Assembly (NCBI GenBank): GCA_002293275.1
Contig: DBCX01000054.1
Span: 316 to 9,187 of the forward strand
DNA length: 8,872 bases
Origin: Cyanobacteria bacterium UBA947
GTDB taxonomy: Bacteria > Cyanobacteriota > Vampirovibrionia > Gastranaerophilales > Gastranaerophilaceae
Direction of reading: 5' to 3'
Position 1 is the first letter of the stretch, and every line of letters begins with the position of its first letter. Made by a program: the position numbers and the translations under genes. The notes under the pieces are model-generated. The model saw only the letters and a list, made by a program, of their open reading frames with translations, was not told the DNA's origin and did no database searches. This document shows, in pieces, positions 5,950-8,872 of the stretch.

Positions 5950-6518
5950 TCATTACAATTTTAGCGGCGTATCTAATCGGCTCAATCCCGACCGGCTACA
6001 TAATCGTGAAACTCGCACAGGGCGAGGATATCCGCCGCATAGGTTCCGGCTCAACCGGCGCAACAAACGTAAAACGCGTTATGGGCAAAAAATGGTTCTT
6101 CATAACCTTGCTGCTCGATGCGGCAAAAGGCGCGCTGCCCGTTGTTTTGGCCGCGCTGGTAAATGAGGGCTGGCTGCCGGTCGCAGCTGCTGTGGCAGTA
6201 ATCCTTGGCCACTCAAAATCAATATTTCTGAACTTTACCGGCGGAAAATCCGTCGCATCGGGCGTCGGTACAATTCTTGCGCTCAACTGGCAGGCAGGGC
6301 TTGTCATTGCAGCCGTATTTGCCTCAATAACCTGGGTTTCGCGCTATGTTTCACTGGGTTCGGTTATTGCGCTTGGCCTGTCGCCTCTTATTATGTACCT
6401 GTTCAAAGCGCCAACCCCTTACATCGTCTACTGCGGCGCCGGTGCGCTCTACATAATCTGGCTCCACCGCGAAAACATCAAGCGGCTGCTGAAAGGCACC
6501 GAATCTAAAGTGCGCTGA
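5940..6518 (+). CDS. plsY: Glycerol-3-phosphate acyltransferase PlsY
   Basis: Transfers an acyl group from acyl-phosphate (made by PlsX) to glycerol 3-phosphate, giving lysophosphatidic acid, the first step of phospholipid synthesis. It is an integral membrane enzyme. The 192 residues are a normal length. Conserved motifs are GSGSTGATNVKR at 36-47, GHSKSIFLNFTGGKSVA at 90-106 and HRENIKRLLKGTE at 176-188. Membrane segments are visible at about 1-22, 53-75, 78-92, 110-132, 139-155 and 160-175. STGATN and GHSKS resemble cyanobacterial PlsY (from memory of the family). The ATG at 5940 is required because the first membrane helix starts immediately. No Shine-Dalgarno site is present, so the message may be leaderless. 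Its last 14 bp overlap the convergent PNP gene. plsX is not in the window. Confidence 0.95.
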   Translation: MELIITILAAYLIGSIPTGYIIVKLAQGEDIRRIGSGSTGATNVKRVMGKKWFFITLLLDAAKGALPVVLAALVNEGWLPVAAAVAVILGHSKSIFLNFTGGKSVASGVGTILALNWQAGLVIAAVFASITWVSRYVSLGSVIALGLSPLIMYLFKAPTPYIVYCGAGALYIIWLHRENIKRLLKGTESKVR

Positions 6519-7251
6519 TTATCTCCAAAACCAGTTTTTTGAACTTTTGTTTTGCGCGCGCGGTTGTTTCAATAACCTCCTCGTGCGAAAGTTTTTGTGA
6601 CGACACGCCGGCCGCCGCGTTTGCAATGCAGCTTATACCCAAAACACTCATACCGCACGCGCTTGCAACAATTGCCTCCGGTACCGTTGACATTCCGACT
6701 GCATCCGCGCCCAAAGTTCGCGCCATACGGATTTCCGCAGGCGTTTCGTAACTTGGCCCGCTAAACGCCATATAAACGCCCGTCTGAACATCAATCCCCG
6801 CTTCGTTCGCGCAATCCTGCGCCAAATCCGTCAGGTTATAAATTTTGCTCATATCAGGAAACCGCTCACCAAACTCGTGTTTTCCAATCAGCGGGTTTGT
6901 ACCCATAAAGTTTATATGGTCAGTTATTATCATCAAATCCGACGGATGGAAACTCTCGTTTACTGCGCCGGCAGCGTTTGTCAAAATCAACGTCTTTACC
7001 CCGAGCGATTTTAGATGCCTAATCGGATACGTAATATCGCTCATCTTGCGGCCCTCGTAAAAATGGCTGCGACCTTGCATCATAACGACTTTTTTGCCGG
7101 AAATCTCAGCAAAAACAAGCCGGCCCTTGTGACCTGCAACCGTTGACGCCAAAAACCCGGGGATTTTGTCGTAATCCACCGCTTCATCACAATACTCATC
7201 GGCTAAATCACCCAGGCCTGAGCCAAGAATAATGCCGATTTCAGCTTTCAT
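6505..7251 (-). CDS. punA: Purine nucleoside phosphorylase (trimeric inosine/guanosine type), short N-terminus
   Basis: Splits inosine and guanosine with phosphate into a free base and ribose 1-phosphate for purine salvage, in the cytosol. Motifs of the low-molecular-mass trimeric family are clear: IILGSGLG at 7-14, GHKGRL at 40-45, GRSHFYEG at 60-67, TNAAGAVN at 91-98, ITDHINFMGTNPLIG at 109-123, GPSYETPAEI at 165-174, GADAVGMSTVPE at 181-192 and the base-contacting N211 in CIANAAAG. At 248 residues it lacks the roughly 20-residue N-terminal helix of the usual 270-280 residue enzymes, starting almost at the phosphate loop. An in-frame stop six codons upstream of the ATG rules out a longer start. 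TGATG couples it to the omega-like gene (one shared base at 7251). The 3' end overlaps plsY by 14 bp. Confidence 0.95.
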   Translation of the reverse strand: MKAEIGIILGSGLGDLADEYCDEAVDYDKIPGFLASTVAGHKGRLVFAEISGKKVVMMQGRSHFYEGRKMSDITYPIRHLKSLGVKTLILTNAAGAVNESFHPSDLMIITDHINFMGTNPLIGKHEFGERFPDMSKIYNLTDLAQDCANEAGIDVQTGVYMAFSGPSYETPAEIRMARTLGADAVGMSTVPEAIVASACGMSVLGISCIANAAAGVSSQKLSHEEVIETTARAKQKFKKLVLEIISAL

Positions 7252-7490
7252 CAGCCCACAAGGCGATTATCGTCAGCCTCGGACGCTTTCACCATAATAG
7301 CGTGCTCAACCGGGCTCTCTTTTTTGTAACCCGCATCATAATTCTCTTCAAAACCAAAATCATCGTCCGATTTTTTCGCCTGAATTTCATCAACAAGCTT
7401 TTTTGCAAGCTCCGCTATCTCATAAACAAGCTGGTAACGGTTATCTGTTTGTTCGTTCAGCTCCCAGGCAACTTTTATAATTTGATCCAT
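7251..7490 (-). CDS. rpoZ: Probable RNA polymerase omega subunit (RpoZ-like)
   Basis: A 79-residue acidic protein. NRYQLVYEIAELAKKL at 17-32 and ESPVEHAIMVKASE at 58-71 match the two conserved parts of bacterial omega (N-Y-LV---A--A--L and KPV--A--E-). Omega helps fold and recruit the beta' subunit of RNA polymerase. A diverged acidic insert (KKSDDDFGFEENYD, about 39-52) lies between the two motifs. The start is secure: AAGGAG at 7497-7502 lies 6 nt before the ATG. The stop TGA shares its A with the ATG of the PNP gene, so the two are translationally coupled. The family is too short and variable for certainty by eye; the alternative is an unrelated small helical protein. Confidence 0.65.
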   Translation of the reverse strand: MDQIIKVAWELNEQTDNRYQLVYEIAELAKKLVDEIQAKKSDDDFGFEENYDAGYKKESPVEHAIMVKASEADDNRLVG

Positions 7491-7508
7491 TTTTTTCTCC
7501 TTTTTTTT

Positions 7509-7537
7509 ATGCTACCATAAATAAATAAAACTGGCAA
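7509..7537 (-). promoter_or_regulatory. Candidate promoter for the rpoZ-like/PNP operon
   Basis: On the minus strand, TTGCCA (7537 to 7532), a 17-bp spacer, then TAGCAT (7514 to 7509). The predicted transcript start is near 7502, next to the AAGGAG ribosome binding site, so the leader would be only about 12 nt. The -35 matches 5 of 6 consensus bases and the -10 matches 4 of 6. Confidence 0.4.
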
Positions 7538-7540
7538 GAC

Positions 7541-8080
7541 ATGAATAAAAAATATTCTTTTATTGAACTTATAGTGTGGATTATTATTTTTTGTATAGCG
7601 GTCGGCGCCGTGCGGATTTGGCGCTATGAGCAGCACAGCAAAGTTAAATCCTACCAAATCTTCCTCTCCGATGCGGACGGGTTGATGGTCGGCTCGCCCG
7701 TCAAATACTCCGGTGTGCAAATTGGCTACATTGACACGCTAAAAATCGTATCAAATCAGGTTTATGCACGGTTCCGCATCACGCAAGATGACTTTTCCAT
7801 CCCGGCAGGTTCAATTGCAAGCGTTGAGTTCAGCGGGCTTGGCGGCTCAAAATCGCTTGAACTCTACCCGCCCACCGAGCAAAGTATCGCCTCAAAAAAC
7901 CTTATATTTGTTGACCGCCCGAAACGAACCCACGAGGCGCTCTCACTTTTAAAAGACATGTATACCAAAATAGATTCAATCCTGCTGCGGGCCGGCACGT
8001 TTGCCCAAGAAACAGAGCCTGTGCGGGAAAATTTTAATAAAATGATAACGGAGAGAAAAAATGGAAAACCTAAACATTAG
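7541..8080 (+). CDS. mlaD: MCE/MlaD-family lipid-transport protein, membrane anchored
   Basis: MlaD-type proteins form hexameric rings that carry phospholipids between membranes as the substrate-binding part of an MlaFEDB-like ABC system. The 179 residues show one N-terminal membrane anchor (about 7-24, IELIVWIIIFCIAVGAV). A single MCE domain follows at about 37-111, with ADGLMVGSPVKYSGVQIGYI at 45-64 and VEFSGLGGSKSLELYPP at 95-111. The rest is a short helical tail, consistent with a one-domain MlaD. No MlaE or MlaF gene is adjacent, so partners lie elsewhere. Only a weak ribosome site precedes the ATG at 7541. The last 20 bp overlap upp in another frame, implying one transcript. The family assignment is secure; the substrate is inferred. 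Confidence 0.88.
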   Translation: MNKKYSFIELIVWIIIFCIAVGAVRIWRYEQHSKVKSYQIFLSDADGLMVGSPVKYSGVQIGYIDTLKIVSNQVYARFRITQDDFSIPAGSIASVEFSGLGGSKSLELYPPTEQSIASKNLIFVDRPKRTHEALSLLKDMYTKIDSILLRAGTFAQETEPVRENFNKMITERKNGKPKH

Positions 8081-8705
8081 CAACAACCCTGTGTTACTGC
8101 AAAATTTAAGCATCCTGCGCGATGAAAAAAGTACCTGCCAGCAGGTCAGAATCGCCACGCGCCAGATTACAAGATGTCTTCTTTTTGAAGCAGCAAGAAC
8201 TCTGCCGCTGGTTGAAAAACAGGTGAAAACACCTATCGCGACAACAACCGTTCAGGTCATCAACCCCGATATAAAAATTATTGTTGCGCCGATTTTGCGC
8301 GCGGGGCTGGTTTTTATTGACGAGGCGCTGGAAATCCTGCCGCAAGCCGTCATCCGCCACATTGGAATGTACCGCGATGAAGAAACCCTAAAACCCGTCT
8401 GGTATTATAATAAAATTCCGGCGCTGACAGAACCGGCTCAAAACCACTATGTCTACATCACAGACCCGATGCTCGCAACAGGAAACTCACTGGTTGAGGC
8501 AATTAAAATCTTCACCGATATGGGAATCCCTGTCAAAAATATTCGCGCGATTTGTTTGCTTGCAGCACCGCAAGGGGTTGAAAACGTCAAAAAAACTTTC
8601 CCGGGTTTGGAAATTTTTATGGCCGCGCTTGACGAAGGATTGAATGACCGCGGTTATATCGTGCCAGGTATGGGCGATGCGGGTGATCGGATTTTTAATA
8701 CATAA
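8061..8705 (+). CDS. upp: Uracil phosphoribosyltransferase
   Basis: Makes UMP from uracil and PRPP in pyrimidine salvage, in the cytosol. The 214 residues are full length for the family (about 208-215). The PRPP loop YITDPMLATGNS is at 132-143, APILRAGLVF at 76-85 is the conserved early motif, and GYIVPGMGDAGDRIFNT at 198-214 is the uracil-binding C-terminus. GGAGAG at 8050-8055 is a good ribosome binding site inside the end of the MlaD-like gene, fixing the start at 8061 despite the 20-bp overlap. It is co-transcribed with that gene. Together with the nearby PNP it gives the locus two base-salvage functions, though on opposite strands. Downstream is the motif cluster at 8710-8852. Confidence 0.97.
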   Translation: MENLNISNNPVLLQNLSILRDEKSTCQQVRIATRQITRCLLFEAARTLPLVEKQVKTPIATTTVQVINPDIKIIVAPILRAGLVFIDEALEILPQAVIRHIGMYRDEETLKPVWYYNKIPALTEPAQNHYVYITDPMLATGNSLVEAIKIFTDMGIPVKNIRAICLLAAPQGVENVKKTFPGLEIFMAALDEGLNDRGYIVPGMGDAGDRIFNT

Positions 8706-8709
8706 ATTT

Positions 8710-8736
8710 TGTAGAAAGAGCATGGTGTTTTCTACA
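8710..8736 (+). terminator. Weak hairpin after upp (overlaps the motif cluster)
   Basis: TGTAGAAA (8710-8717) pairs with TTTCTACA (8729-8736) around an 11-nt loop, followed by TGTTTTG. It starts 5 bp after the upp stop and could act as a weak terminator. The stem is AT-rich and is simply two of the nonamers in opposite orientation, so its role is ambiguous. Confidence 0.3.
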
Positions 8737-8740
8737 TGTT

Positions 8741-8770
8741 TTGACAAGGAAAATGTTTTTTAAGTGTTAT
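8741..8770 (+). promoter_or_regulatory. Possible promoter within the motif cluster
   Basis: A perfect -35 TTGACA at 8741-8746 is followed after 18 bp by TGTTAT (8765-8770, 4 of 6 -10 bases). The -10 overlaps the TTATCTACA nonamer, so a protein bound there would block it. It would drive a gene to the right of the window. Confidence 0.3.
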
Positions 8771-8852
8771 CTACAATTTGTAAAAAAGTTTTCTACATGT
8801 TTTTATACAAGGATTGTCTAATATTGATAATAGTAAAGGACTGTTTTCTACA

Positions 8853-8872
8853 AATAATAAAAGCTTATTATT
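8853..8872. repeat. AT-rich inverted repeat at the window end
   Basis: AATAATAA (8853-8860) and TTATTATT (8865-8872) form a perfect 8-bp stem around AAGC. The repeat directly follows the last nonamer and may extend past the edge. It has the composition of an unwinding element or a weak hairpin. Confidence 0.5.

Larger units (their letters stand above)
8710..8852. other. Cluster of five DnaA-box-like nonamers (TTTTCTACA/TTATCTACA)
   Basis: TTTTCTACA occurs at 8728-8736, 8789-8797 and 8844-8852. TTATCTACA occurs at 8767-8775, and a reverse copy CTTTCTACA lies at 8718 to 8710. Each differs from TTTTCCACA (the known cyanobacterial DnaA box) or TTATCCACA (the E. coli type) by the same C-to-T change at position 6, except that the reverse copy also changes the first base. 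The forward copies are often preceded by GTG or TG. The DNA between them is AT-rich. This may be an origin or a DnaA-regulated promoter for a gene beyond the edge; another regulator's binding sites are possible. Confidence 0.45.

Noticed and set aside
8710..8852. The repeated TTTTCTACA motifs as a CRISPR array or plasmid-type iterons
   Set aside because: The repeats are only 9-12 bp, irregularly spaced (39, 22 and 55 bp) and in both orientations, unlike CRISPR repeats or regular iterons.
1..8872. tRNA or rRNA genes, transposases, phage genes or a defence system
   Set aside because: No cloverleaf, rRNA-like segment, transposase motif or phage gene was seen; every long conserved frame is a housekeeping gene.

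Overview
The window is a compact piece of bacterial chromosome, mostly housekeeping genes with two unrecognised secreted proteins and several AT-rich control regions. Sequence signatures read by eye suggest a relative of Cyanobacteria, most plausibly a non-photosynthetic gut lineage such as Gastranaerophilales/Melainabacteria. These signatures are a SecA segment ending in VQRPYNYAIIDEVDS, a PlsY with GSGSTGATN and GHSKS-FLNFTGGKS motifs, and a pyruvate kinase with DLQGPKIR. This is inference (about even odds); some alphaproteobacteria share part of it. Coding DNA is moderately GC-rich and intergenic DNA is very AT-rich.

Layout. The minus strand carries the N-terminal 389 codons of secA (cut by the window edge), preceded by a small low-GC HTH gene and then pyk. 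Divergent from pyk is a secreted, glycine-rich unknown protein (225 aa) with a clear promoter and a hairpin terminator. A second secreted protein of 123 aa, very rich in cysteine and lysine, follows; its ribosome binding site can pair with an upstream segment. Its stop codon abuts the stop of leuC on the other strand. leuC is the second gene of a two-gene operon behind an HTH/zinc-ribbon protein.

The HTH/zinc-ribbon gene and plsY are divergent, with start codons only 14 bp apart inside a near-perfect 34-bp palindrome. Neither gene has a Shine-Dalgarno site, so both messages may be leaderless. plsY converges on, and overlaps, a purine nucleoside phosphorylase gene, which is coupled through TGATG to an upstream small gene resembling RNA polymerase omega. 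Divergent from that pair is an MCE/MlaD-family gene overlapping upp (uracil phosphoribosyltransferase).

The last 167 bp hold no gene. They contain a cluster of five nine-base motifs (four of them TTTTCTACA or TTATCTACA) that resemble DnaA boxes, ending in an AT-rich inverted repeat. This is the strongest candidate for an undescribed element here, possibly a replication origin or a DnaA-controlled promoter. Functionally the window combines protein export (secA), glycolysis (pyk), leucine synthesis (leuC), phospholipid synthesis and transport (plsY, mlaD-like) and nucleobase salvage (PNP, upp).
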